DNA of 64,000 nt, taken from Ostreococcus lucimarinus CCE9901 (lineage: Eukaryota; Chlorophyta; Mamiellophyceae; Mamiellales; Bathycoccaceae). This document shows, in pieces, positions 17,133-26,509 of this stretch. The notes below the pieces were generated by a model, which saw nothing but the letters and a program-made list of their open reading frames with translations, had not been told where the DNA came from and ran no database searches. Each line of letters begins with the position of its first letter. Within the stretch, counting starts at the first letter, position 1. The position numbers and the translations under genes were made by a program. Location: NCBI RefSeq assembly GCF_000092065.1, contig NC_009374.1, forward strand, positions 186,001 through 250,000. Direction: 5' to 3'.

Positions 17133-18131
17133 ATGCGTCGTCCGCGCGTGCTCTTTTGCGGTCTAGAATTCGAAGACGGCTACGCCCACACGCGCGCGTA
17201 CGTCGACGACAACGATCTCGACGTGGACGTCGCGCGATGCGCGCGCGAGGACGTCGCGCGCGAGATCTCGCGCTGCGATGTCGCCGTTCCGCTCATGACG
17301 AAACTCGACGCCGAGCTGTTGAAAATCGGCGCCGCCGGCGCGCTGACGCACGTCCTGCAGTTCGGCGTCGGGTTAGAGGGCGTGGACATCGAGTGCGCGA
17401 CCGCGCTGGGCGTCACCGTGGCGCGGATCCCTTCGGAGAAGACGGGGAACGCGACGAGCACGGCGGAGCTCGCGGTGTACTTGGTCCTGGCGGCGCTGCG
17501 ACGTCACGACGCCATGTCGGCGAGCGTGCGGAGTCGTAAACTCGGCGCGCCGACGGGGAACGCGCTGAGCGAGTGCGAGGTGATGATACTGGGATGGGGG
17601 GCGATCGGGGTGAAGATTGCGGCGCGATTGCGCGGATTTGAGTGCGCGTTGACGGCGGCGCGTAAATCAAAGTGGGCCGAGGACGAGAGCGATCGATGTG
17701 GGATACCGTTGCGAGCGGTGTGCGGGACGAGCGACCGGGATGGATTGCGTGCGCTGTTGCGCGCGGCGGACGTGGTGTGCGTCGCGTGCACGCAAGATCC
17801 GTCGAACGCCGGGATGATCGACGACGAGTTTTTGGCGGCGATGAAGCCGGGCGCGGCGTTGGTGAACATCGCGAGAGGGGGCTTGTTCGATCGCGACGCC
17901 GTGTTGAAAAGCTTGAAAAGTGGGCATTTGGGTTATTTAGCGAGCGATGTGGCGTGGAGTGAACCTGTCGATCCCGAGGATCCGATCGTTCGGCACGAGC
18001 ACACGTACTTCACGCCTCACATCGCCGGAGTGACGCACTCGAGCTATAGAATGATGGGGGAAATAGTCGCGACTAGCGCGTCTCGCTTGGTCGAGTTTAG
18101 GAAATTAACCGATATACAGGTTGTGAATTAA
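17133..18131 (+). CDS. D-isomer-specific 2-hydroxyacid dehydrogenase
   Basis: This 332-residue NAD(P)-dependent dehydrogenase interconverts 2-hydroxy- and 2-oxoacids. The catalytic domain opens with RPRVLFCGLEFEDGY. The Rossmann glycine motif is GWGAIGVKIAARL at about 154-166. The active-site Arg lies in VNIARGGLFDRDAV (about 245), the Glu in SEPVDPEDP (about 276) and the His in FTPHIAGVTHSS (about 295), so all three catalytic residues are present. The specific substrate (glycerate, hydroxypyruvate, lactate or other) cannot be told from the sequence. No targeting peptide is obvious, so it is probably cytosolic. It is convergent with LSG1, 27 bases between stops. Confidence 0.9.
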   Translation: MRRPRVLFCGLEFEDGYAHTRAYVDDNDLDVDVARCAREDVAREISRCDVAVPLMTKLDAELLKIGAAGALTHVLQFGVGLEGVDIECATALGVTVARIPSEKTGNATSTAELAVYLVLAALRRHDAMSASVRSRKLGAPTGNALSECEVMILGWGAIGVKIAARLRGFECALTAARKSKWAEDESDRCGIPLRAVCGTSDRDGLRALLRAADVVCVACTQDPSNAGMIDDEFLAAMKPGAALVNIARGGLFDRDAVLKSLKSGHLGYLASDVAWSEPVDPEDPIVRHEHTYFTPHIAGVTHSSYRMMGEIVATSASRLVEFRKLTDIQVVN

Positions 18132-18158
18132 AACAACGTTCTATCTACAGCGTGGTTT

Positions 18159-20177
18159 CTACTCCTCCCCGAGCGCGCTTCGGTGCAGCGCCTGAACCGA
18201 CGCTGGCATGATGCCTCCCCGCTTCCCGACCAAAAATCCTTGTCCGCCGACCGCCGCGTTGACACCGGCGTCTTTGTACTTCACCCTCCCCTTTTCTTTT
18301 TTACCTTTCTTTTGATACTTGTGCTCAGCGCGTTGTCGCTCTTTGGTTCTGCCCGTTTGGATTCCGAGCGTCGCCATCATGTCATCCAAAACCGCGGCGG
18401 CGAGCGGGTCGTCAGGCACGCCGTCATCGTTTTTCGACTCATTGCGAGCGCTAGGCTCGATCGCACCGGCGCCGTACCCGGCGACCGCATCTTCGCCCAC
18501 GCGCGACGCCCCGAGCGGGCCGTCGTAGCCATCTGGGGCGACGCAATACAGCAGCTTTCCGCTGATGTAATCCTTGAGCACGGCGCGACCGGCGCGAACT
18601 TCGTCCGGTCTATTGCCTTGAACGGTGTACCCGCGCGCAGCGCAGTACGCCCGCAGGAATTCGCGAGCGGTTGCGTTTCTCCCTTGGTCTTCATGGAGCG
18701 CGGGTAATGGAAGCGTCAAGTTGTACACGTGTTCGATGGTGGACCTCGGAATACGTTCGGCGATGATTTCGATCGGCTTGGTGACATCCGTGAGACGATC
18801 GACGGGTATGACGCCGTTACACACCAAATGCGCCTTTGACGTTGAGAATGTCGGAAACACGAGACCTGGGCAGTCGGCCAGAAGCAAATCGTCGCCGAGC
18901 TCGAGGGTTTGAAAGTGCTTCGTTTTACCGGGCGTGGCGCTCACGCCCGTCTTCTTCGACGCCACGATGGCGTTCACCGTGCTCGACTTGCCGACGTTCG
19001 GGTAACCCACCATACCGACCACGACACGGTTCGCTTGTGGGCCTTTACGTTTCACTCGAGTCGAACCCATGGCCTCCACCGCCGCTTCCGCGCGCTTTTG
19101 TAGAATGTCTAAGAGCTCGGCGCGGGACCAAATGTGCGCTGGATCGGCGGCGTCGGCGCTATCGAATTGCATCTGATGGAGCGTCTCAGCGTGCGCATCC
19201 GCGGCTTCACGCGCAGCTTCCGCCTTCGCGCTAAGTTCCGCGGCGAGCTCCATGGCGTCATCGTCGATCTCGTCACCCGCGTGAAGGGTCAATCGCCTGT
19301 TTGTCTCCTCGAGCTCCTTCGCCGTCTGCGCCGCCTTGGCGGCGATTTGTTCAGCCTCAATCTCCTCGTACGCCGCCTTAGCGGACCAAAACAAGAATGA
19401 AATCCCTTTGGCGTTGAAATACTCCGCCCACGCCCGGCGAAGTTCTTTACTGAGTAAATCCGCCTTGTTCAACAGCAGCATCGTCGCCTTGCCCGGATTC
19501 AGCTCCTTGACGTACGCCTCCAAATCCTCGCATCTATAAAACAACGGATCTCGCGCGTCCACCACTTGCACGACGACGTCCGATCGCTCGCACACTCGCC
19601 ACAACTGTCGCCAAATCTCCAAGTTCTTCTCGAACGGCGTCAGCGAGCACCTCGAATCTTCCTCGACCGCCGCCAGCGCGCGCCGCCACTCCAAAAACCC
19701 GCGCCGTTCGTTTTCATCCACCTCCTCCGCTCGCATCTCGTGCGTCCACGCCGGTCGTCTCGGCACGCTCAGCGCGTCTTTATGTAGCGTTTCCGCCTCC
19801 CCCCGCGCTCGCGCGCGCGCCGCCGCATCCTCCATCGCCGTCTCGTTCGTCGCGCCGCCGCCGTCTCGTCCGTCGTCGCCCCCCGCCACCACCGCCGCCC
19901 GCTCCCGTCCGCGCGCCGTCGTGAAGTCTCGATTCGCCAGCGACGCCAGGTGAAAGAATTCATCCAGCTCGCTCCGCTCGAGCACCGATCCGCTGCCGTC
20001 CGCGCGATTTATGTCCGTCGTTCGCGAGTAGTTCATGAAATCGCCCGCCGTGGACTCGTGCGCGCCGTACGCCGTCTGTCCCGCGCCCGGCGCCTCGCCG
20101 CGGCGCTTGGACCTCGCGAGCGATCCTCCGAGCGCGCCCTGCCTGGGCGCGCGCCCGCCGTCGCGCGCGCCGCCCAT
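18159..20177 (-). CDS. LSG1: Large-subunit GTPase LSG1 (60S ribosome maturation)
   Basis: This 672-residue protein matches Lsg1, the cytoplasmic GTPase that releases Nmd3 from late pre-60S subunits. The GTPase motifs are circularly permuted, as in this family: the G4 motif LLNKADLLS (about 236) comes before the P-loop GYPNVGKSSTVNAI (about 388) and the G3 motif DCPGLVFP (about 434). The N-terminal block WTHEMRAEEVDENERRGFLE, followed by LTPFEKNLEIWRQLWRVCER, is diagnostic. A charged coiled-coil insert (about 285-340) sits between G4 and G1. The C-terminus is Lys-rich. The start at 20177 (MGGARDGGRAPRQG) avoids overlap with the divergent SmE gene. Confidence 0.95.
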   Translation of the reverse strand: MGGARDGGRAPRQGALGGSLARSKRRGEAPGAGQTAYGAHESTAGDFMNYSRTTDINRADGSGSVLERSELDEFFHLASLANRDFTTARGRERAAVVAGGDDGRDGGGATNETAMEDAAARARARGEAETLHKDALSVPRRPAWTHEMRAEEVDENERRGFLEWRRALAAVEEDSRCSLTPFEKNLEIWRQLWRVCERSDVVVQVVDARDPLFYRCEDLEAYVKELNPGKATMLLLNKADLLSKELRRAWAEYFNAKGISFLFWSAKAAYEEIEAEQIAAKAAQTAKELEETNRRLTLHAGDEIDDDAMELAAELSAKAEAAREAADAHAETLHQMQFDSADAADPAHIWSRAELLDILQKRAEAAVEAMGSTRVKRKGPQANRVVVGMVGYPNVGKSSTVNAIVASKKTGVSATPGKTKHFQTLELGDDLLLADCPGLVFPTFSTSKAHLVCNGVIPVDRLTDVTKPIEIIAERIPRSTIEHVYNLTLPLPALHEDQGRNATAREFLRAYCAARGYTVQGNRPDEVRAGRAVLKDYISGKLLYCVAPDGYDGPLGASRVGEDAVAGYGAGAIEPSARNESKNDDGVPDDPLAAAVLDDMMATLGIQTGRTKERQRAEHKYQKKGKKEKGRVKYKDAGVNAAVGGQGFLVGKRGGIMPASVQALHRSALGEE

Positions 20178-20337
20178 GCTCGCGTTCGGCGACGCGGCGA
20201 TGTGGCGGCGGCGCCGCACTTCCGCGCGCGACGACGCGACCGCGCGACGCGACCGCGCGCGCGAACGCGCACGACCCGCGAGCTCACGAACGCGCGCGCG
20301 CGAGGACGACGCGCGACGCGCGCGAGTCCGAGGCGAG

Positions 20338-20857
20338 ATGGCGACCAAGGTGCAGCGCATCATGACCCAGCCGATCGTGCGTTTCGACGCGACGCGACGA
20401 CGCGCGCGACGACGCGACCGCGACGCGACCGCGACGCGCGACGCGACCGCGCCTCGACGCGACCGCGACGCGCGCCTCGACGCGAGCGCGACGTCGACGG
20501 GACGCGCGCGGACGCGAATTCGAGAATTCCTCTAGGGTAGCCGCGCCGCGCGTCGACGCGAATCGAACGAAATCGAGCCGACGCGACGGACCGAACGACT
20601 GACGACGGCGCGATGACGCGTCGCGCGGACAGAATTTGATCTTTCGGTTCCTGCAGACCAAGGCTCGGGTGCAGATTTGGATGTACGAGAATCCGGACAC
20701 GTGCGTCGAGGGACGAATCGTCGGCTTCGACGAGTACATGAACTTGGTGTTGGACGACGCGGAGGAGGTGACGGAGAAGAAGTCGCGTCGCGTCGGCGTG
20801 GGGAGGATTTTGTTGAAGGGGGATAACATCACGTTGATGCGAAACGTGAGCAAGTGA
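20338..20857 (+). CDS. SNRPE: Spliceosomal Sm protein E
   Basis: Two exons (20338-20376 and 20633-20857) give 87 residues. Exon 1 encodes only 13 residues ([13 protein letters not shown]). Exon 2 continues [20 protein letters not shown], the Sm1 motif region, and ends with the Sm2 motif region [13 protein letters not shown]. The block [16 protein letters not shown] is typical of SmE. SmE is one of seven Sm proteins forming the ring on U1, U2, U4 and U5 snRNAs. The join is in phase 0 and reproduces the family sequence exactly across the junction (QPINLIF). It is divergent from LSG1. Confidence 0.96.
20377..20632 (+). other. Intron of SmE (256 bp)
   Basis: Donor GTGCGT at 20377, acceptor ACAG ending at 20632, ACTGAC at 20598-20603. 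It contains a long GACGCGACC-type low-complexity stretch (about 20390-20480). Confidence 0.93.
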
Positions 20858-20999
20858 GCGCGCGCGCGCGCGACGCGGATGTAGCTTTGTTAATCGTAAA
20901 ATCACCGTAGGAAGGATTCGCCGGGCGCGGCGGACGCGCCGCGACGCCACACGACGACGCGCGTCTCGCGTCGCGTCGATCGCGTGGATTCGCGCGAAC

Positions 21000-23411
21000 A
21001 TGACGACGCCCTCGACGTCGCGGCACGCGCGCGAGCCGTCGATGTCGTCCACAGACGCGTTCGAGCACCAAAACTTTAACGCCGTGGATTTCATCAATCG
21101 AGTGCTCCCGGACGAACGCGCGCTCGCGGGCGTCGATAAGATGATCGCGAAGCTCCGCGCGCGCGTGAAACTGGTGGACGCGGAAATATTGGGCGCGCTG
21201 CGAGCGCAACACGGGAGCGAAGCGCGAGCGAGGGACGATTTCGAGGTGATCGTGAGCGGGATCGACGCGCTCGCGGAACGCGCGACGGAGACGGAGAGAA
21301 AGGCGGCGGCGACGGAGGCGAACGTGCGAGAGATATGCGCGGATATAGTGCGATTAGATAGGGCGAAGAATCACTTGACGAATTCCATCACGACGCTGCG
21401 ACGGTTGTCGATGTTCGTGAGCGGGATGGAACAGTTGGAGTTGTTCGCGTTGCGGAGGCAGTACGGGGACGCGGCGAATTTGTTGCAGGCGGCGTCGCAG
21501 TTGGCGACGCACTTCGAGGGGTACTCGCAGATTCCGAAGATTGCGGAGTTGCAGGAAAAGTATCGCGGGGTGAAGAATCAGTTGCGCGCGGCGGTGTTTG
21601 ATGATTTTCACACGACGTGGCTGCCGCACGTGATGGACGGCGACGCCGCGGCGCAGAAGAAATTACGCGACGCGTGCCTCGTCGTGAACGCGCTCGAACC
21701 GAGCGTGCGCGAAGAGTTAGTCGGCAACCTCACAAACAGAGAGCTGACCAACTACGCGTCAGTTTTCAGCGCGCACGAGAGTGGAGATTTCCTCGGTCGC
21801 ATCGCGAGACGGTATGATTGGATCACGCGACAGTTACAATCGAAGGAGTCCATGTGGGCGGTATTTCCAGCGCATTGGCGCGTGCCACAACTTTTAAGCG
21901 TGTCTCTTTGCAAGCTCACGCGCGCACAACTCGCGGAGGCGCTTGATGCCCGCGGGCCGCACGACGTACAAAAGCTCTTGCACGCGATGCACGTCACCAT
22001 AGAATTTGAGATGGAGTTAGACGAGCGTTTCGGCACTGGCGCGGGTGTGGAAGACGACGAGCTCGAAGGTGACAGTGCGTCGGCTTCGATGCTCCGGCAG
22101 AAACTCGAGCGCGCTGAGCGCGAGAAACAGACAGAAAACTTGCGCGGAGGGCGCGTCCTGCCCATGGATTCGGCCGCGGAAGCCGCGGCGACGTTCATGT
22201 TTCGGGGGAGCGTTGGATCGTGCTTCGAAGATCATCTCGCCGATTACGTCGCACTCGAGCGACGTCAATTATTTGAGCAGATCAACGAAAGTATTCGAAA
22301 CGAAACTTGGCAGGGTGACGAAACAAACCCACGAATTTTGGCGAGCGCGACGAGCGTGTTTTTGAACATAAAGAAAGTGTTCAAGCGATGCTCCAATTTG
22401 ACGCGCGGTAAGACGCTCTTCGCCGTGCACCAGGTGTTCGTACAAGTTCTCATCGCGTACGCCAAGGCTTTGAACGAACGCATCGACGTCGCAGCGTTGA
22501 ACGCGACGGACGCTCGCCGTCCCGAGGCGCAGCGAGCGGCGGAAATCAAGTGCATATGTCTCATCGTCAATACGGCTGAGTATTGCAACGAAACCGTCGG
22601 TCCACTCGGTGATTCTATGGTCAAATCGTTGGAAGACAATTTCAAGGAGAAAGTCGACATGATGGACGTCGAAGATGCGTTCAGCACGACACTGTCTGAG
22701 GCACTGAACAAACTCATCGGCGTGGTGGAGGCGAAATCAAACCTCGTCTCTGGGATGCTTCGCGTGAACTGGGGCGCGCTCGACGTCGTCGGCGACCAGA
22801 GCGAGTACGTAGACACGTTCGAACGCGCTATTGCGCACGCGATGCCTGTGCTTCGCGCTTCAGTGAGCGACATCCATCACACATTCTTTTGCGAGAAACT
22901 GGCGTCGTCAATCGCGCCGAAATTGTACATCGCAGTGTTCAAGTGCAAGCGCTTTTCGGAAATCGGCGGTCAGCAACTTTTGCTCGACATGCACGCGGTG
23001 AAAGCAATTTTACTGTCCTTGCCCGCCATAGCCGCTGCCGGTACGGACGTCACCGCCGAACCATCGGCGCCGCCGATGAGTTACGCGAAGATGATCGCTC
23101 GCGAGATGGGCAAAGTCGAAGCGCTCGTGAAAACTATCCTCTCCCCGAACGACGGATTGGCGGAAACGTTCAAAGCCCTCCTTCCCATGACAGCCAACGC
23201 CACGGATTTCAAAGCTATTTGCCTGCTCAAGGGCATGAAACCAAACGAAATCTCCGAGCCCCCGTTCGGGCTCTTCGCCTCGGTCGGCGCTCCCGCCAGC
23301 TCCAAGCCGCTCGAGGATTTACCCAACGTCCCGAACAGACCCAAGGCGCCGCGCATGGACAACGTCACCGCAAAAATGTCTGGCATGTTCAAGCAGGGCA
23401 CCAAACAATAG
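21000..23411 (+). CDS. VPS53: GARP/EARP tethering subunit VPS53
   Basis: This 803-residue protein matches VPS53, a subunit of the GARP complex that tethers endosome-derived vesicles at the trans-Golgi. The N-terminal Vps53 domain opens with NFNAVDFINRVLPDERALAG and contains RAKNHLTNSITTLRRLSMFV, then RRQYGDAANLLQAASQLATHF and RDACLVVNALEPSVREEL, all strongly conserved. Coiled-coil segments fill about 50-150. The C-terminal half is the helical rod (for example WGALDVVGDQSEYVDTFERA). The length matches plant and animal VPS53. Two in-frame Met codons (residues 1 and 15) are possible starts; the conserved part begins near residue 25. Confidence 0.95.
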   Translation: MTTPSTSRHAREPSMSSTDAFEHQNFNAVDFINRVLPDERALAGVDKMIAKLRARVKLVDAEILGALRAQHGSEARARDDFEVIVSGIDALAERATETERKAAATEANVREICADIVRLDRAKNHLTNSITTLRRLSMFVSGMEQLELFALRRQYGDAANLLQAASQLATHFEGYSQIPKIAELQEKYRGVKNQLRAAVFDDFHTTWLPHVMDGDAAAQKKLRDACLVVNALEPSVREELVGNLTNRELTNYASVFSAHESGDFLGRIARRYDWITRQLQSKESMWAVFPAHWRVPQLLSVSLCKLTRAQLAEALDARGPHDVQKLLHAMHVTIEFEMELDERFGTGAGVEDDELEGDSASASMLRQKLERAEREKQTENLRGGRVLPMDSAAEAAATFMFRGSVGSCFEDHLADYVALERRQLFEQINESIRNETWQGDETNPRILASATSVFLNIKKVFKRCSNLTRGKTLFAVHQVFVQVLIAYAKALNERIDVAALNATDARRPEAQRAAEIKCICLIVNTAEYCNETVGPLGDSMVKSLEDNFKEKVDMMDVEDAFSTTLSEALNKLIGVVEAKSNLVSGMLRVNWGALDVVGDQSEYVDTFERAIAHAMPVLRASVSDIHHTFFCEKLASSIAPKLYIAVFKCKRFSEIGGQQLLLDMHAVKAILLSLPAIAAAGTDVTAEPSAPPMSYAKMIAREMGKVEALVKTILSPNDGLAETFKALLPMTANATDFKAICLLKGMKPNEISEPPFGLFASVGAPASSKPLEDLPNVPNRPKAPRMDNVTAKMSGMFKQGTKQ

Positions 23412-23467
23412 CTCGACCGTTCCTTAGCCGTCTGTACGCCGACGACTGCCCCAACCGTCGCCACACC

Positions 23468-25720
23468 ATGCCCGACGACGACCTCGCGTCTTCCGTCACC
23501 CAACGCTTCGAGGCGCGCCTGCGCGACGTCTTCCCGTCCACCGCGCTCGCCGACGCCCTCGAAAACGTCCGCGCCATCGCGCTCGACGCCGACGAAGACG
23601 CCGCCGACGGGGATTTCGAGAGCGCTTTTTCAACGCTCGACAGCGCGCTCAAAGCGCTCGCGTCGAGCGATGTTCCCGACTCGCACCTCGACGCGCACGC
23701 GCAACGACTGCGTTTGCGCGCGTTCGTCGCGCGCGGGCGCGCGGCGCTGGCTCTGGGCGACGCGGAGGCGGCGCTCTCGCTGAGCCACGAAGCATTCGGC
23801 GAGAGCGCGTTCGACGGCGGCGACGCGGCGACGACGACGGAAGTCCTTCGCGTGAACGCGATGGCGCACAGCGCGCTCGGGAATCGCGAAGCGAGCGTGT
23901 TGGTGTGCGTGGACGCGCTGGCGCGCGGGTGCGACGTGAGCGATGGGTTTCCGGAGGACGCGGCGACGGACGCGCGGCGGCGAAGAGAGGCGCCGTGCGA
24001 TACGCCGCTCGATCGGTTCGTCATGCTCGTCATGCGCTTGAATCGCACGGATGAGGACAGACAGAGGATCGCGGGGGCGTTGGAGATGCTAGAGCGAGGC
24101 TTCATCGTGGATTCGAGGGATGAGAGTGGGCATAACGTGCTTTGGGGAGCTTTGATGGGAGCCGCGGCCGTCGCCGCGGACGAAGGCGCCGCGGCGGGCG
24201 AGGAAACGGTGGCGGTCTTGCGCATGCTTCTCGAACGAGGCGCTCGAGCGAATCAAAGGTATGATTCCGGCGAAACGCCGTTGCACTTGGCGGCGTCGAG
24301 CGGGGTCTTGGGCGCCGTCGCGGCGGTGTTGGAACACGGAGGCGATCCAAACGCTCGCAACGACGACGGAAGAACGCCGCTGATGCTCGCGTGCGCGCGC
24401 AAATTGGAAGAAAGTGAGCGTCCGCACATCGTTGAAACGCTCGTGAGTTGTGGGACAAACGTTGAAGCTCGTGATTCGAATGGTTTGACGGCGCTGCACA
24501 TCGCGTGCAAGTGCGGCAACGACGTCGTCGTCGAAGCGTTGCTTCGATGCAAAGCTGACTGGCGCGCGCGAACGCCGAAGCTCGGTGAATCAGCGGTGAT
24601 GCTCGCGTACACTCACGCGCGTGCTTCAGGAGTGATTGCGGAGATTTTGAAGTACGTCGAATCTCTCGAGGGCGAAGCCGCGATGGTTGGCGAGACTGAA
24701 TTTTTTCGCGCGACGTCTCCGCTCTTTGCGACGACGACGGCGGCGGTGCGTTGCGTGAAGGAAGACATCGCTCTGGCGAAATGGTGCGAGCGCGAAAAAG
24801 AAATAAGTGCGTGCATCGCTAAAGTGAGTGGTGTTACAACCGGGAGTGTTGATTCGGGCAAAATCATACGCTTTCCCGAAGATGCGTCGTGGAGTCCCGA
24901 GGCACGACAAGAAGTCACCGCGCTTTATTTCCGGGCGTGCGACTTTGAACTCGACGACGACGATGACAAATCAAACGTCGCCGTTTCGCTGTATCGCAAG
25001 TACGGGGACGTTCTGTCCGCGTTCATTCGATTCAATCACGCCAATTTCCCCATGTCACTCGGCGAGTCGTACGCCGACGGAGGGGAAACCTTGCCCATCG
25101 ATTTCGTTGCTCGAGCGCTTTACGCCTCGAAACAAGCGAGCGGCTCGTCGACCTGCGTCGGCGTATCCTCGAGTCTGACGCCCACCAAACTACATTCACC
25201 GGTGTACGTCGCGTTCATGACCGTCATGTCGCTCAGCGTCGATCGCACGTTTCACTACGCCCCGTTCATCACCGACAACGCGAAGGCTTGGTTGATGGCT
25301 GAATCAGCGTTTATTTGCGTGAGTCGAGGCGGCGCGTACACCGCGGCGCGATTGCGAGACGCACTGAACGTCCCAACGACGGTCATATTGCTCAGGTCTG
25401 ACGACGACGCAACGCCGGCGTGTTTTGTGGAAGACGCGACGGTGATCGAGCAATCGAAGTTTCGCGAGACGCGACTCGATTCGCACTCTCACGCGACGTT
25501 GCTCGTCGAACTCGTCCCGGGCGACACCGAGTTGCTCGAACTCGCCATTGACAGCTATGGCGGGACCACCCTCACGCTCGTAAACGCGCGCAGTGACGAC
25601 GCCGAGTGTGGGGCCGTCGCGCGCGCGCGCGGTTTCAAAGAAGACGCTCGCAAACGCGCGCCTTCGTTCGTCGCCTCTGGCCGTCCGTTCGCGTTCTCGC
25701 GATGGACCAAATCTCCGTAG
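23468..25720 (+). CDS. TPR and ankyrin repeat protein
   Basis: This 750-residue protein begins 56 bases after VPS53. The N-terminal ~200 residues are helical with TPR-like spacing (RLRAFVARGRAALALGDAEA, then VLRVNAMAHSALGNREASVL). Ankyrin repeats cover about 209-390, including SGETPLHLAASSGVLGAVAA, DDGRTPLMLACA and NGLTALHIACKCGNDVVVEA. The C-terminal ~350 residues have no motif I recognise; they end with a region resembling an alpha/beta fold (AESAFICVSRGGAYTAARLR). It is probably a cytosolic protein-protein scaffold. The stop codon sits at the start of a 9-bp tandem repeat that adds further in-frame stops. Confidence 0.85.
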   Translation: MPDDDLASSVTQRFEARLRDVFPSTALADALENVRAIALDADEDAADGDFESAFSTLDSALKALASSDVPDSHLDAHAQRLRLRAFVARGRAALALGDAEAALSLSHEAFGESAFDGGDAATTTEVLRVNAMAHSALGNREASVLVCVDALARGCDVSDGFPEDAATDARRRREAPCDTPLDRFVMLVMRLNRTDEDRQRIAGALEMLERGFIVDSRDESGHNVLWGALMGAAAVAADEGAAAGEETVAVLRMLLERGARANQRYDSGETPLHLAASSGVLGAVAAVLEHGGDPNARNDDGRTPLMLACARKLEESERPHIVETLVSCGTNVEARDSNGLTALHIACKCGNDVVVEALLRCKADWRARTPKLGESAVMLAYTHARASGVIAEILKYVESLEGEAAMVGETEFFRATSPLFATTTAAVRCVKEDIALAKWCEREKEISACIAKVSGVTTGSVDSGKIIRFPEDASWSPEARQEVTALYFRACDFELDDDDDKSNVAVSLYRKYGDVLSAFIRFNHANFPMSLGESYADGGETLPIDFVARALYASKQASGSSTCVGVSSSLTPTKLHSPVYVAFMTVMSLSVDRTFHYAPFITDNAKAWLMAESAFICVSRGGAYTAARLRDALNVPTTVILLRSDDDATPACFVEDATVIEQSKFRETRLDSHSHATLLVELVPGDTELLELAIDSYGGTTLTLVNARSDDAECGAVARARGFKEDARKRAPSFVASGRPFAFSRWTKSP

Positions 25721-25764
25721 CCCCCGTAGCCCCCGTAGCCCCCGTAGCCCCCGTAGCCCGGTAG
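25713..25764. repeat. Nine-bp minisatellite CCCCCGTAG at a stop codon
   Basis: Four perfect CCCCCGTAG units (25721-25756) are flanked by one shortened copy on each side (CTCCGTAG and CCCGGTAG). The array starts at the stop codon of the TPR/ankyrin gene and ends 14 bases before the stop of the convergent DUF3293 gene. Because the unit is nine bases, each copy repeats an in-frame TAG. Confidence 0.95.
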
Positions 25765-25777
25765 TCCTAGCGGCGCG

Positions 25778-26320
25778 CTACACCCCAGGTTCATCGCAGC
25801 ACACCATGATGACGTCCGCGTCCACGGCGTCGCTCATCGCCGCCGGCACCGTCCTTCGCCGCATCGTGAAATCGTCGTCCCCGCTCGAGTACTCGTAAAT
25901 CGCCCCCTGCGCGTACTTCACCGCCAGCCCCACCATCGCGCGTCGCCCGTCGTCCGCGTCCTCCAAATCAAACCCCACGACGTACCCATCCTCTCGCCAT
26001 CCCTCCGAGAACCCGTACGACGCCCATCGTCGCCGCGCGTTCGCCGCCGCGAGCGCCGTCAGGTCCGCCTCCAGCCTCGCGTTCGCGCGCGCGTTCGCCT
26101 CCGCCGACGCGATCGCCCCCATCGGGTTGTGCGCCGTGATCGCGAACAGCGCGTGCGTCCGCACGATCGCCGGCACCGCCCGCGCGCCGTCGTCGTCGTC
26201 GTCGCGCGCGCGCGGCTTGAAAAACGTCGTGCTTCCGCGCGGCGTTCCCGGGACGTCGATCCACGCGTCGAACGAGCGCGCCCACAGCGCGCTAAGCGCG
26301 CCCTCGCGGTCGGTCGCCAT
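25778..26320 (-). CDS. DUF3293-like protein
   Basis: This 180-residue protein resembles DUF3293. Its core is [21 protein letters not shown] followed by [12 protein letters not shown], then [20 protein letters not shown] and [16 protein letters not shown], which matches the family's NPMG...EN...N..L...L and GQxAI(F/Y) pattern. The function of the family is unknown to me. Two starts are possible: 26320 ([12 protein letters not shown]), used here, and 26374 ([15 protein letters not shown]), which would add 18 Arg/Ala-rich residues that could be an organelle targeting signal. It is divergent from the UAP56 gene, with 189 bases between starts. Confidence 0.75.
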   Translation of the reverse strand: MATDREGALSALWARSFDAWIDVPGTPRGSTTFFKPRARDDDDDGARAVPAIVRTHALFAITAHNPMGAIASAEANARANARLEADLTALAAANARRRWASYGFSEGWREDGYVVGFDLEDADDGRRAMVGLAVKYAQGAIYEYSSGDDDFTMRRRTVPAAMSDAVDADVIMVCCDEPGV

Positions 26321-26509
26321 CGTCCGCGTCGACGCGCGACGCGGCGCGCGACACGGCGCGCGCGCGAGTCGCATCGTGCGGCGCGCGCGAACGCGAACGC
26401 GAACGCGCATCCAATCGATCGCCGCGTCGTCACACGCCGACGCGTCTACCGTCGCGGAGACCGCGGTCGCCGGCGCAGCGCCTCGCAACGCATCGCTCGA
26501 CGCCTCGCG

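Noticed and set aside
18159-20363. Longer LSG1 start at 20363
   Set aside because: The extra 62 residues are Arg/Ser-rich and would overlap SmE exon 1 on the other strand; 20177 leaves a normal divergent promoter.
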